NCBI RefSeq assembly: GCF_020400825.1
Contig: NZ_JAINVH010000002.1
Coordinates: 62,001-126,000 of the forward strand
Direction of reading: 5' to 3'
DNA length: 64,000 nt
Source: Streptomyces sp. HPF1205
GTDB taxonomy: Bacteria > Actinomycetota > Actinomycetes > Streptomycetales > Streptomycetaceae
Position 1 is the first letter of the stretch; every line of letters starts with the position of its first letter. A program made the position numbers and the translations under genes. This document shows, piece by piece, positions 1-9,922 of this stretch. The notes under the pieces were generated by a model. The model did not search any database. It saw nothing but the letters and a program-made list of their open reading frames with translations, and was not told the DNA's origin.

Positions 1-1589
1 TCGCTCAGGCGGCTGACGCCGTCGTTGAGTAGGACGGTGAGGTCCTGGACCGCCTCGTATTCCTCCAGCTCATAGCCGGGGTGCGCCAGCTCCAGACGTA
101 CGGTGCTGTTGTCGCAGCCGAGATATCGCAGCTCGTCGGCGACGACCGGCCGCAGTGGCAGGTAGCCTTCTACGAGGTGAGCGAGCCTCAGGGGGAGGCG
201 CCAGGCGACTTCGCTGTCGCTGATGCGCAGGTCCTGAGATGGCCCGAGAGCTTCATCATCCTCAAGTGGCGTGTCCACCGGTTCGGCGATGAGTTCGATG
301 CCCGGCCCGCTGCCCGCGGATGCGGCTTCGTCAGGCATTAGGGATTGAGCGGTTGCCAGCCAACCAAGCCGTGCAGGCGTCAGCGGATCGCGGTCGGTGT
401 CAGCATCACCCGGGTGGTGCGACCGCCAAACCCCGCCGCCCTCGAAACCGTCGTCAAGACCGACCCGCGTGCCGTCCTCGAAGAGACCGCTCTCGCTCTC
501 GCCGCGGATGATGTCGCCAATTGCCAGATTGGCGCGGCACACTGCCGCCGCGTATCCGACTCCGGTTAAGAGCGGCTCGGCACCGGAGAAGTGCCGCAGC
601 CGGGGGCCGACGGCAGTGTAGGCGGTGGCCCCGCTCGACAGGGCGTAACGGCGCCGCCTCGCCATCGGCTTGGCCGCATGTTGGATGCCCAGGGCAAGGG
701 CGTTCATGTCCCTGCCCCCGAGCGGCCCGTCGTCACGCCAGCAGGCGGCGAGGGCGTCACACGTCATCGCGTACTGTCCCCACATGCGCAGCACGTCGCT
801 CGACGCGAGCGCGCGGGATACCACCTCGAACAACCGGGTTAGCGCACCGTGCAACGTCTCATCGTCCTGCCCGCGTGCCAGTTCTGCGATTGACACGGGC
901 ACGAAGGGGCTGAGGAGCTGCTTGCGCGCGGTGGTCAGCAGATAGGCGCTGTAAGCCGCTGTGTCGTCCAGCTCAGCTGCCTCGGGCGAGGAGTATTCAG
1001 CGTCGACCAGGACGTGCCCGCGGTGATCGACCCAGCGCTCGCGAGTACGCAGGCGGTTCAGCTGGTTGGCTCCCAGACTCAGCGCGGCGCCGAATGCCTG
1101 GCTGTCGGGGACGAGGAGTTCCCTTCGTACCGGCCGGTCATCAGGGCAAGGCTTTCCCGGTGCTTGTGCGCCCGCCGGAGCCCCGGACACCCAGCCTGGC
1201 ACGTCTCCGAGGGAGTCGATGCGCGGGTGCCGGCCCTCCTTGTAGACGATCTCCGCGTACAACGGTTCTGAACCTGTGGTGATGTGCACCATGGCACCGA
1301 CAGGCAGCGCGGGAACCCGCTCGCCAAGGGTGACCACGGGAAACTCGTCCGGGTCCAGCGGGCTTGCGCCGTAGCCCTCTCCCCCGAGGTCGAAGCCGAA
1401 ATAAGCGGCGTTGAAGGCAACAGCGACATGTACTGGGGCGCGGCGGGCCGCGACGACGGCCTCGAGGTATCGGCGCAACCGGTGCAGATCCGCAGCAGGC
1501 ACGGATTCGTAACCGTCGGCCATGGCCGGGGTCAGCAGGAGGTCCTGTCCGTACGGCTGCCGTATCTCTTGCCGTATCGGCGTGGTCAT
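1..1589 (-). CDS. Large unknown protein coupled to the exonuclease-helicase (C-terminus outside window)
   Basis: The minus-strand frame starting with ATG at 1589 stays open for 529 codons to the window edge, so the C-terminus is missing. Its start overlaps the stop of the upstream helicase gene in an ATGA junction, so the two are almost certainly translated together. The visible part begins MTTPIRQEIRQPYGQ. It is rich in acidic and aromatic residues and shows no signal peptide, membrane segment or P-loop. I do not recognise the family. The tight coupling suggests it acts with the helicase, perhaps as a partner or target-recognition subunit; that role is inference. Confidence 0.8.
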   Translation of the reverse strand, partial: MTTPIRQEIRQPYGQDLLLTPAMADGYESVPAADLHRLRRYLEAVVAARRAPVHVAVAFNAAYFGFDLGGEGYGASPLDPDEFPVVTLGERVPALPVGAMVHITTGSEPLYAEIVYKEGRHPRIDSLGDVPGWVSGAPAGAQAPGKPCPDDRPVRRELLVPDSQAFGAALSLGANQLNRLRTRERWVDHRGHVLVDAEYSSPEAAELDDTAAYSAYLLTTARKQLLSPFVPVSIAELARGQDDETLHGALTRLFEVVSRALASSDVLRMWGQYAMTCDALAACWRDDGPLGGRDMNALALGIQHAAKPMARRRRYALSSGATAYTAVGPRLRHFSGAEPLLTGVGYAAAVCRANLAIGDIIRGESESGLFEDGTRVGLDDGFEGGGVWRSHHPGDADTDRDPLTPARLGWLATAQSLMPDEAASAGSGPGIELIAEPVDTPLEDDEALGPSQDLRISDSEVAWRLPLRLAHLVEGYLPLRPVVADELRYLGCDNSTVRLELAHPGYELEEYEAVQDLTVLLNDGVSRLS

Positions 1590-4500
1590 GGCCTTCCTCC
1601 TGCGTTCTGTGTCTGGTGCTGCGGCATCGCGGTCGGTCTGCGACTGGCGCGCCATCGGCCGTCGTCAGTGGGTACGATCGCCGCCGTCTCGGCCAGCCGG
1701 ACCAGACTTTTCTCGACCTCGCCGAAGGGGAGGCCGGCGCGCCCGCCGAAATGGCGGCTGTCCCGGAGCGATCGCGACAGCGGGATCCACGTCCTGGTCG
1801 TCGGCTGGTACGACGCCTCGTCGCCACGCAAGGCGTGCCACAGGGTTCGCGGATGCATGCCACGTGGCGCCAGCCGGATGAGGCGGTACGCCTGACCGTC
1901 GAGGCGTCTGGCCCGCACCGCCTGATCAGCCCCGCCGCCTTCGCGGGGAGCAGCGGTCTCGAACGCCTCAGCGACGGCGGGGCGGCGCTCGCTCCTCGGC
2001 CAGTCCGGTGTGATCCAGCATGCGGAACATCGGCATCGTTCGTTGGTGCAGCAGTCTTCCGGCAGTTCCGATACTCCGAAGTAGTCCGCAAAGATGCGCT
2101 GGGCGCAGGTGGTCGTGTCCTCGAAGAAGTGTCGGAGCTGGGCGAGTTCGGTGGCCGTCCGTGCGGAGCGACGAGTGAGGCGTGCCAGGAAGCCGTCCGG
2201 CAGTTGCTCGTGGTTCACGACGAGTCCGGTGACCTGCTTGCGGCTGGGGGCGGCCGACACGTCGAGGAGTCCGCGATCGTGCAGATCAGCGAGGATCTCC
2301 CAAGTACCTGCGGGGCCGTCCGACAACTCTCGGTAACCCTCGACGCTTCCTGCGAGCCGGTAGTCGAGGGCGTCGACACGCAGCCGTCCGAGGCCCGGGG
2401 AAGCGAGGACGGCCTCAACGATGCGGTGCTCCTGGGAATCGTCGTGCCCTGGCGGGTCCTGCACGGCCTTGACCGCGCACAGCGGTGGGTAGTCGCCGAG
2501 ATCGGTTACCGCGTCCAGGTCGGCCAAGACGCTGAAGGCGCGCATGACCCCGGTGCGGTAACGGTCCGCGGTGTGACTCTCGCGCAATTCGGCCTCGGTG
2601 AGGAACCCCGCTGCCGCGTCCTCGGTCATGAGTCGCTCAGCCACCGCCGTGGTGTCCAGACTTCCCGACGTGCCGAGCACCGCTCGCCCCATCCGGCGCA
2701 GCAGGGACAGGGGCAGGTCCTGCCCGGTCATGAACTGCACGGTCCGCAGGCCGCGGCTGGTCGCAAGCGCGAGAGCGGCGTTGACGGGCCACTCGTCCCG
2801 CATCTCCTGCCCGGCCGTGTCGCGGCCCGCCCTGCCGATCTGCTGGTACAGAGCGGCGAGGTCGGTCGGCGGTGACACACAGAAGACTGTCCGGATGTCG
2901 GGCCGGTTGACGCCGAGCCCGAAAGCGGATGTGGCCACTGTGACGACCGGGGCAAAGCCGTCGTCGCCCTGCCTGGGCGCATCCCGAAACTCCGTCATGA
3001 CGGCCGACTTCTCCGCCTCGGTGAGCCGCCCGTGGAAACGCAGCACCCTCATGCCTGCGTCGCCCACATACTCACGCAGGTGGGCGTAAAGCGTATTGAC
3101 CTCCTTGACGGTCAGGCAGTATAAGATCGCGTGCCCGTCGAGCGCGTCTACGACCCGCTCGGCAAGGCCGACTGCTCCGGCGACGCCCGGCTGATGCAAT
3201 GAGCGCCGAAAAATCGCGAGTTCGGGTCGGATCGGGTTCTCTCGTATGGTGACGAGCCCGCCGCGGGCGTCCGTACGGGTCGACTCCGCATGCTCCGCCT
3301 CGGAACCAGCGCCGGGCGGCTCGGGCTCCACGCCGAACAGGTTCTCCCGCAATGCGGCGTGTACAGGGTGGCTCGCGGTGGCCGTGACGGCAGTGACCGG
3401 CAGCCCGTAATCGGCACGTAATTCGGCCAGGAACCGCCCCACGCGCTGCATGCTGGGCCGGAAGTCCTCCCACTGGGCCATAGTGTGCGCCTCGTCGACA
3501 GCGATGCGCGTGATCCGGCCCGCGGCGACGGCCTGCCGTACAAGTTCTCGGAAACGGCGCTGGCACAGCCGCTCCGGGCTGACGTACACCAGCCGGATAC
3601 CGTGCTCGGCGCGGCCTTGAAGCTGGTCTGCAACCTCGGTCTTCCCGGCGCGGCTGCTGGATTCCCGCAGTGGTGAGATCAGGGCGCGTACGGCTCCGCC
3701 GATGGACCGGTTCAGTTCGAGTGCTTGGTCGTGCATGAGCGCGACGAGCGGGCTGATCACGATGGTCGTGCCGGGCAGGACGAGCGCGGGCAGCTGGAAG
3801 GTGAAACTCTTGCCGAATCCGGTGGGGAGCAGCGCCAGGACGTTGCGCCCTTCCGCCGCCGCAGCGATGACCTTCTCCTGAGCAGGCTTGAGGGGGAGGG
3901 GGTCGTCGGAGAGGTTGAGCAACCCTCCGATCGTCGCAGCGTGCTCTAGGACGACATCGGCCAGCCGCCCCTCCTTCCGCAGTCGCTCGATCTCATCCTG
4001 AGTAAGGGCGAGGTCGCGGATGCGACGGGTGTGCGCGAGCACGGTATGACATTCCAGGGCATCGTCCGTGCACAGTTCGGTGGCTCGGTCGGCGGGCAGA
4101 AGGCCCTCGCGGGCCAGAAACTCCCAGATGCGCCGCCAGCCGTCCGCCATGGACGTCACGTTTCCGCCGCCGACCTCCCCAGTGTCCGGATCCGGGCGAA
4201 GGAGAGCCTCGTCGAGGCTCCCCAGGAAGGCACGCCGGTAGGAGCTGCGCAGGCCCGTGTGGCCGCCGAGCTTGCGGTCGCTGATGACGACCACCCCGCG
4301 GTGCCGGTCGGAGCGAATCAGCCGGCCGACCGCCTGGCGCAGCTGAAGGGCGGCGAGCGGCAGGTAGTACGCCTCGGTCGCGGTACCATCCGGGTCAGGG
4401 TCCCCGGCCGCTTCTGCGCGGTTCCGTACGGCGGCACGGCGGGCCTCGATGACCGGTGCAGCGAAGGGCGCGAACGGCAACTTGTTGATCCACACCAGAC

Positions 4501-7453
4501 GCAGCCGCTCCTCGTCGGCGACATCGACGCCCTGCCACAGCCCCTTCGTGCCCACCAGGAATCCGCCCCCGTGCTCCCGGTCGGTGAACTCGGCGACGGC
4601 ACGGCCGTTGCCGAGGGCAAGCGCGTCGACAACAGGAACGGAGAGCGAACGGGAGCGCAGCTCCCGTTCCAGCAGGTCGCCGATCCCGGCGGCGGTGGCA
4701 CGGGCAGTGGTCAGCACCATGGCACCCCCGTCGTGTCCTTTGCCATCGGGGCGCCGCCGCGTCATCTCTTCTGCATAACCTGCGAGTTGGTGGGCGACCG
4801 TATGCATGGCGCCCTTCTCCTGCTCCGCCCAGGACGGGAAGTCGGTCAAGCAAACGAGCTCCGCCTGCCGCGCCAGGTCGAACGGAGAAGGCAGCGCCAG
4901 GGTAGGCAGGTCTTCGGGGAGCCCGAGGCGGTCGCGAACGAACGTCCACTCACGGGCCACACGCAAGGTCGCGGAAACGTAGTGGGCGCGGGCGAATGAC
5001 TGCAGATAGCGCTGCCATTCGGGGTCGGCGGGCAAGTCAATGGGGCTGGACGCAATACGGAACCGATAGGCGCGCAGGCCCGGTTCGGGCTCGCCGAGCT
5101 CTTCCAGGAACACCACCCGCGACGGCGCTGCAGGGCCCTCGGTGTCACCAAGGGGAAGCGCGGCATTCAGGTAGAGGTCGATGTCGCCGGTCAGACGGTC
5201 GAGGGATGCCGTAGCGTCGTCCGCGCGGCGAGCGATACGCAGGGCCCGTTCGCGCACAAGGATGTCGAGAGTCCCGGCGTGCTCGCTGGCATAACGGCCA
5301 AGGGCTGCGGCGATCGCTCGCACGGCCCGGGAGATTTGGGTGAGGAGCCGCTGGATACGTCGAGTCTCCTGGCTGCCCGACGTGCCGGCGTACGGGCTCG
5401 CCAGTACGGCTGTACGACTGCCGATGCGTACGCCGACGCCCCTCGCACGGGCGTCGAACGCGCGAGCTGCCAGGTACGGCAACCGCTCGTCGTCCAGCAA
5501 ATCCTCCAAGGCGCCGACCGCGGACGCAGTCCGATCGCGGCCAACCGGTTCCCGAGCGTCAGCGAGCCATGCCCGGCACTCGGCAAGCAGGTCCTCCAGA
5601 TCGCGATAGTCGACTGCGACCGTGAGAGCAGAGGTGGCGGCGTTCTCCAACTCGTGGGCCTCGTCGACCATCAGCAGGGTGTCGGGGCCGAGCGCGCGCA
5701 GGTCGTCGAGGTGAGAGAGAGCGAGCGCATGATTCGCCAGGACTAGACGGTGACCGGCGATGGCCTCCCGTACGGAGTCGGTGTGGGCGGCGAGCGGGAG
5801 GTCGGCGCCTGGCTGGTAATCGCCGTCCCGCTGCGAGAGCGCCTGGAGCCACAGTGGTAGTACCCGCCCCACGTAGTCGGAGAAGAACGGGGGCAGGTCG
5901 ACGGGGTCGACGGACCGGGCGGTCCACGACTGCGGTGCCTCGGCGCAGGCGCGCAAACGCAGCAGCAGGTAGAAGGCGAGCTCGCGGAAGCGTGGCCGTT
6001 CCACGAAACGTGACCGGCGGCGTGCAGCGCCACGGACCCGGGTGGCCTCGGCGAGCATCGAGGTCAGCCCCGCCAACGACAGCCGGTTGGACTGGCCCTT
6101 GACCAGATCAGCTACGGCGAGCACTCCCGGCAGAGCGCGTTCGAGGTCCTTCAGGTCTCGGGCCATCTGGCTCTGGAGTTGCTTGGTAAAGGTAGCGATG
6201 ACCGCGGTACGGTCCGGCGCGCCGGCCAGCCATTCGAGTGCGGCAGCGAGCACGGCATAGCTCTTGCCCGTACCGGTAGGTGCTTCCAGCAGTCCGGAGG
6301 TGCCGTCGCTGGTCCAAGTGTGGAGAGTCTCGGCCATGCGTTGCTGAGCAGGTCTGGGTTCAGACCGGGAACCGTGGACGGCGGCGGCAAGTCGGGTGGG
6401 ATCGACTCTTCCATCGTCCCCCCGCAGTGAGCCCGGGACAGTGAGTGAGGACCGGCCACCGCCAGATCCGTTCGCTACGCGCCTTGGCAGATGTCCCCCG
6501 ATCTCGGCACCAACGAGTTCCGCTACGCGCTGGTGATCCCACGTCTGGGCGGCGTGGCTCGCAGCTCCGGATATTTCGATCAGCAGCCGCCACCCAGGGG
6601 AATCGGTGCAAGCATCTGCTGCCAGTTGCGTCAGTTCACGCTGCCACCTGGCCACCTCGTTCGATGCCCGCTGCACTAGCCGGACCAACAGTTCGGCATC
6701 GTCGGGAGCGCGGTGGCCGTAGAGGTCCGCCATGTGGATACCCACGTCCTCGGCCAGTGCATGAAGCCGGTGAGAGCTCGCGGCGGGCCATATCACGTGC
6801 GCCAGATACAGGGCGTCGGCAAGATCACACTTGGCAAACGGGTCTGGGATACCAGCCCGCTCGGCCGCCTCGCGTACCAGCGGGAAGTCCAGCCCAGTGC
6901 CGTTGTATGCGACGACGACATCAGCGTCGGCTATGTATGCGGCGAATTCTGCCCATGCCTGACCAGGTTCCAGGCACTCGTCGACAAGCCGCTGTCGTAC
7001 AGCCGCGTCCCGGATCTCGGCCTCGCCACATGCCGGCCGCACATAAGACTCCCAGTGCGGCACCAGCCCCTTCCACTCCACGTCCGTGCCGAACCGTCTG
7101 GCCGCGACCTGGTACACGTGCCGCTCCAGATACGGCTCGGCGGCCACCGTTCGTACGATGCTCTCCAGGTCGATTGCGACGGCCCGCAACCCGCGCCGTC
7201 CGGTACCCGACGGCTGTGCCGTGATCTGTTGTGCTTCCTGTGCGGCGGGGGAGACGAGCCGACCGTTCGCTTCTTGCAACAGGCCTGCAGCGACCGCCTG
7301 CGCGACCAGCTTCGTCAATCGCGCTTCTGGCAGGCCAGCGTGCCTGCTCCGCGCCACCGCAGCGATGTCAGCCCTAGCAATGCCTTCCGGCGCTTCACCC
7401 ACCAACTCGACGATCTTGCGGACGGCTCCCGGAATCCGTGCTTCCCCACCCAT
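1586..7453 (-). CDS. DEDDh exonuclease-DinG helicase-RecQ helicase fusion
   Basis: About 1955 residues. After a winged-helix-like N-terminus comes an exonuclease domain with all DEDDh elements: AIDLES near residue 93, LDFPLV near 190 and HRAPDDA near 250. A DinG/XPD-type helicase follows, with Walker A APTGTGKS near 391 and DEAH in LLMVDEAHELE near 595. Only one cysteine lies between these two motifs, so the four-cysteine Fe-S cluster is absent, as in S. aureus-type DinG. A second, RecQ-like helicase has LLPTGFGKS near 1208, VDEAH near 1320 and YQQIGRAGRD near 1536, then a cysteine cluster near 1770-1795 and a winged-helix-like tail. The ATG at 7453 is chosen because GGAGGAGGGGAG lies just upstream; an ATG at 7504 lacks this. 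It probably degrades or unwinds DNA. A defence role is inferred from context. Confidence 0.9.
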   Translation of the reverse strand: MGGEARIPGAVRKIVELVGEAPEGIARADIAAVARSRHAGLPEARLTKLVAQAVAAGLLQEANGRLVSPAAQEAQQITAQPSGTGRRGLRAVAIDLESIVRTVAAEPYLERHVYQVAARRFGTDVEWKGLVPHWESYVRPACGEAEIRDAAVRQRLVDECLEPGQAWAEFAAYIADADVVVAYNGTGLDFPLVREAAERAGIPDPFAKCDLADALYLAHVIWPAASSHRLHALAEDVGIHMADLYGHRAPDDAELLVRLVQRASNEVARWQRELTQLAADACTDSPGWRLLIEISGAASHAAQTWDHQRVAELVGAEIGGHLPRRVANGSGGGRSSLTVPGSLRGDDGRVDPTRLAAAVHGSRSEPRPAQQRMAETLHTWTSDGTSGLLEAPTGTGKSYAVLAAALEWLAGAPDRTAVIATFTKQLQSQMARDLKDLERALPGVLAVADLVKGQSNRLSLAGLTSMLAEATRVRGAARRRSRFVERPRFRELAFYLLLRLRACAEAPQSWTARSVDPVDLPPFFSDYVGRVLPLWLQALSQRDGDYQPGADLPLAAHTDSVREAIAGHRLVLANHALALSHLDDLRALGPDTLLMVDEAHELENAATSALTVAVDYRDLEDLLAECRAWLADAREPVGRDRTASAVGALEDLLDDERLPYLAARAFDARARGVGVRIGSRTAVLASPYAGTSGSQETRRIQRLLTQISRAVRAIAAALGRYASEHAGTLDILVRERALRIARRADDATASLDRLTGDIDLYLNAALPLGDTEGPAAPSRVVFLEELGEPEPGLRAYRFRIASSPIDLPADPEWQRYLQSFARAHYVSATLRVAREWTFVRDRLGLPEDLPTLALPSPFDLARQAELVCLTDFPSWAEQEKGAMHTVAHQLAGYAEEMTRRRPDGKGHDGGAMVLTTARATAAGIGDLLERELRSRSLSVPVVDALALGNGRAVAEFTDREHGGGFLVGTKGLWQGVDVADEERLRLVWINKLPFAPFAAPVIEARRAAVRNRAEAAGDPDPDGTATEAYYLPLAALQLRQAVGRLIRSDRHRGVVVISDRKLGGHTGLRSSYRRAFLGSLDEALLRPDPDTGEVGGGNVTSMADGWRRIWEFLAREGLLPADRATELCTDDALECHTVLAHTRRIRDLALTQDEIERLRKEGRLADVVLEHAATIGGLLNLSDDPLPLKPAQEKVIAAAAEGRNVLALLPTGFGKSFTFQLPALVLPGTTIVISPLVALMHDQALELNRSIGGAVRALISPLRESSSRAGKTEVADQLQGRAEHGIRLVYVSPERLCQRRFRELVRQAVAAGRITRIAVDEAHTMAQWEDFRPSMQRVGRFLAELRADYGLPVTAVTATASHPVHAALRENLFGVEPEPPGAGSEAEHAESTRTDARGGLVTIRENPIRPELAIFRRSLHQPGVAGAVGLAERVVDALDGHAILYCLTVKEVNTLYAHLREYVGDAGMRVLRFHGRLTEAEKSAVMTEFRDAPRQGDDGFAPVVTVATSAFGLGVNRPDIRTVFCVSPPTDLAALYQQIGRAGRDTAGQEMRDEWPVNAALALATSRGLRTVQFMTGQDLPLSLLRRMGRAVLGTSGSLDTTAVAERLMTEDAAAGFLTEAELRESHTADRYRTGVMRAFSVLADLDAVTDLGDYPPLCAVKAVQDPPGHDDSQEHRIVEAVLASPGLGRLRVDALDYRLAGSVEGYRELSDGPAGTWEILADLHDRGLLDVSAAPSRKQVTGLVVNHEQLPDGFLARLTRRSARTATELAQLRHFFEDTTTCAQRIFADYFGVSELPEDCCTNERCRCSACWITPDWPRSERRPAVAEAFETAAPREGGGADQAVRARRLDGQAYRLIRLAPRGMHPRTLWHALRGDEASYQPTTRTWIPLSRSLRDSRHFGGRAGLPFGEVEKSLVRLAETAAIVPTDDGRWRASRRPTAMPQHQTQNAGGRP

Positions 7454-7952
7454 GGCTCCCCTCCTCCGTCGTGCGGGTCTCCCCACCTCGCAGACGGTGA
7501 TCACGGCAGGTTATTACCTGTTCCTCACCGAGGGATAGGTTTCGGACATATTTCCTGGCAATGACCCCATCTGACGGCGGCCGCCGCCACCGCCTACTCA
7601 CCACGGGATCTCCCGCTGGCTGACGGTCGCGCCCTCTCGGCGAGCTCAACGCCCGTTGGCGTTCTCCGGCGCATCCGGTGTGGGCTCACAGTCATCGTCA
7701 GGGCTGACGGAGGTCTTGGGCGGGGCGTCAGGCGTCAGAGTTTCCGCCCACTCGTCCCCTGCTTTGCCGACATGAGCGCCGCCGAATCCAACCAGTCAGC
7801 TTAGGCGTCGAGTTCGCCAGGTCTTCGAGACCGCGTCCCCGCTGACCGAGACATTGGTGCAGTGCACGATGTCGCCTGAGTGGCAGCCAGTGTGGGGACC
7901 CTCACGAGCGGCAGTCATGGACCTCGACCTTATCGGGGGCCGCCCTTCACTC
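7454..7952. other. Gene-free gap with a decayed coding fragment
   Basis: No intact gene is visible. The part next to 7453 should hold the promoter of the exonuclease-helicase. On the minus strand, a short stretch ending with TGA at 7646-7648 and reaching to about 7800 reads as a coding-like peptide tail (GGAHVGKAGDEWAETLTPD), with an in-frame stop directly before it. It looks like the remains of a lost gene; the family is not recognised. Confidence 0.4.
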
Positions 7953-9491
7953 CTACAGCCGATGGTTCGCACCGCGATACGCCTTCATCTCCGTCATCGT
8001 GGTCCGCGGGGTCATCCGGGCTGTCCGTTGCCGAGGAGCGACCGCGTCAAGGCAGCCACGGGGCAGCGAGGAGTAGATCGTGCGCGCCGCTGCGGTCGAC
8101 GTTGCGGCTGCCTCCGTGTATGCGGATGCAAGTGTTGCGAGCTGGGCGCGATCGATGGGGAACCAGCGGTAGCGGACGGGGTGGGTCGGCGGGCGGTAGG
8201 TCGCGTCGTCTGTCACCAGGCGGGGGGTGAGGGCGGACAGGAGTTGCGGGGCGCGGGTGGCCAGGGTGGCGGCTGCCGAGGGGATGGGGTGGAGGGCGGC
8301 AGTCAGACGGTCGGGGGCGCCCGCTGCGTCCAGGATCTCTTGCGGTGAGCGGGGGATGGCTGAACCCGGGTGTTCGGGGAGCCACTCGCCCGTGAAGAGC
8401 AGGCGGCCTACCCGTACGGCCAGGTGATGGGCTTCCGTTATTGCGGGGTGGGCCGGAGGGCGAGGGAGCGGGGTGGGGCGGCCGGAGTGGCCGTATTGGT
8501 AGGGCTTCGATGGGTGGGAGGGTAGCTCGGCTGCTCGTGGGTCGCCCAGATCGACGATCCTGCTCCACGCCTGCGCTGTGGACTGCCAGGCCTGAGCCGC
8601 TTCCCGCAGGGCGGCACTGGGTTCGCCGAGTTCCGGGCCGATCGTGTGGAGGAGGCGGCTGGCCAGCAGGTGGGCCAGGGCCAACGGGCGGGCGATTTGG
8701 GTCAGGTCGGAGCCAGACAGGGCCGGGGCGCTGTCCGAGTGGGCCGCGCGGTCGGCTCCCTGCTGGAGGCGCTGGGCACCTTCGGCGATGAGGCAAAGGA
8801 GTTCCGCCGGGGTCTCGTCCGGCCGCAATGCCGCCGGGGTGAGGGACGCGGCCGTCGGCAGGGTGGCCAGCGTCGACGGGGCGCCCCTGGTGGCTGCCCT
8901 GACGATCGCGGTCACCCGGTCAAGGGCTTGCGCCCCCTCGGCCACTCGCGGCTGTTCGGCCAGCACCTCTGGCGGGGCTGCGGCCATGATGCGGCGCACG
9001 GCGGTCGCGGTGTGTCGGGCCACCTCGCCCATACGGGCCAGGATGTACAGGTGGGCGCCGGGCGTGCCGGCGATGCGGCCGTACGAGGTCAGCGGGGCTC
9101 CGTCGGCGTCGAAGTGGGTGCGGACCACGTCACGGCCGAGGCGCAGCAAGCGGGCCGCGTCCGCGAAGGGCTCCGCGACCGGGTGGGGTTCCACGCGGCC
9201 GGTCCGGACGGCGACGGACGTACGCAGGCGGGCGTGTGCCGTACGGATCCGGTGCAGCGGCTCGCGGATCACCTCGGCGGTCGGGGTACCGGCCCAGGCG
9301 TGCATGCCACTCGTCGGTGGTGCGCCGGCGCGCGAGGCGATCCAGATACGGGCCTCCCTCAGCACCTCGCAGGCGCCGGCCAGCAGGGCGTGGTACTCGC
9401 CGACGCTCAGGCGGTTCGAGGCCAAGGTCTGCGGGATCCGCGCCAGCCGATTCACGGCCTCTCCGAGGAAGTCGTCGAGTTCCGCCGTCAC
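7953..9491 (-). CDS. Unknown alpha-helical protein, last gene of the conjugation block
   Basis: 512 residues, rich in alanine and arginine, predicted largely helical, with no signal peptide or membrane segment. The GTG start at 9491 overlaps the stop of the preceding gene (GTGA), which marks it as the distal member of the block. The open frame continues upstream to 9719, but only as a shadow of the preceding gene. No motif identifies the function. Being cytoplasmic and co-expressed with the transfer genes, it may serve DNA processing or regulation of the element; that is a guess. Confidence 0.75.
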   Translation of the reverse strand: MTAELDDFLGEAVNRLARIPQTLASNRLSVGEYHALLAGACEVLREARIWIASRAGAPPTSGMHAWAGTPTAEVIREPLHRIRTAHARLRTSVAVRTGRVEPHPVAEPFADAARLLRLGRDVVRTHFDADGAPLTSYGRIAGTPGAHLYILARMGEVARHTATAVRRIMAAAPPEVLAEQPRVAEGAQALDRVTAIVRAATRGAPSTLATLPTAASLTPAALRPDETPAELLCLIAEGAQRLQQGADRAAHSDSAPALSGSDLTQIARPLALAHLLASRLLHTIGPELGEPSAALREAAQAWQSTAQAWSRIVDLGDPRAAELPSHPSKPYQYGHSGRPTPLPRPPAHPAITEAHHLAVRVGRLLFTGEWLPEHPGSAIPRSPQEILDAAGAPDRLTAALHPIPSAAATLATRAPQLLSALTPRLVTDDATYRPPTHPVRYRWFPIDRAQLATLASAYTEAAATSTAAARTIYSSLPRGCLDAVAPRQRTARMTPRTTMTEMKAYRGANHRL

Positions 9492-9883
9492 TGCGGCTCC
9501 GACGCCATCGCGCGCAGGCAGCCCGCCGCGTCCCGCGCGTGCGTCGCCGCGGTGTGCAGGGCCACGACCTGCGACGGGTCCTGCGCGTCGCGAGCCGCCG
9601 CGTCGAGTACCGTCGCCGCCCGGTCGAGCGCCCGCGCCACCGCTTCCGCATCGGCCGCCTCCAGCGCCGCCGGACTCCCGCCCGCGGGCAGCGGCAGAAG
9701 GTCGCGCCCCGCCGCGCACGCGGCACCGGCAGCCAGCGCGGACGCGGCGTCCACCCCGTCCTGCCAGGCCACCTCATCCGCCAGCCGCAGTCCGAGGTCG
9801 AACACCTCCCAGCAGGCGGCCAGCCGTTCGTCCAGGTCAGCCGCTGTCAACTGCCGTTCCATGTCGACGAGGAGTGTCACCAT
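9488..9883 (-). CDS. Small unknown protein in the conjugation block
   Basis: 131 residues, acidic and alanine-rich, predicted entirely helical, beginning MVTLLVDMERQLTAADLDE. CGGAGGG lies five bases before the ATG at 9883 and fixes the start. Its stop overlaps the GTG of the next gene. No domain is recognised. Size and composition would suit a small coiled-coil partner of the following 512-residue protein, but nothing shows this directly. Confidence 0.7.
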   Translation of the reverse strand: MVTLLVDMERQLTAADLDERLAACWEVFDLGLRLADEVAWQDGVDAASALAAGAACAAGRDLLPLPAGGSPAALEAADAEAVARALDRAATVLDAAARDAQDPSQVVALHTAATHARDAAGCLRAMASEPQ

Positions 9884-9922
9884 GCCCTCCGGTACGTGAG
9901 TTTGATTTCGTGCAGATGTACG

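Noticed and set aside
7454..7504. Upstream ATG extension of the exonuclease-helicase
   Set aside because: The extra 17 residues lack a binding site, while GGAGGAGGGGAG precedes the ATG at 7453.
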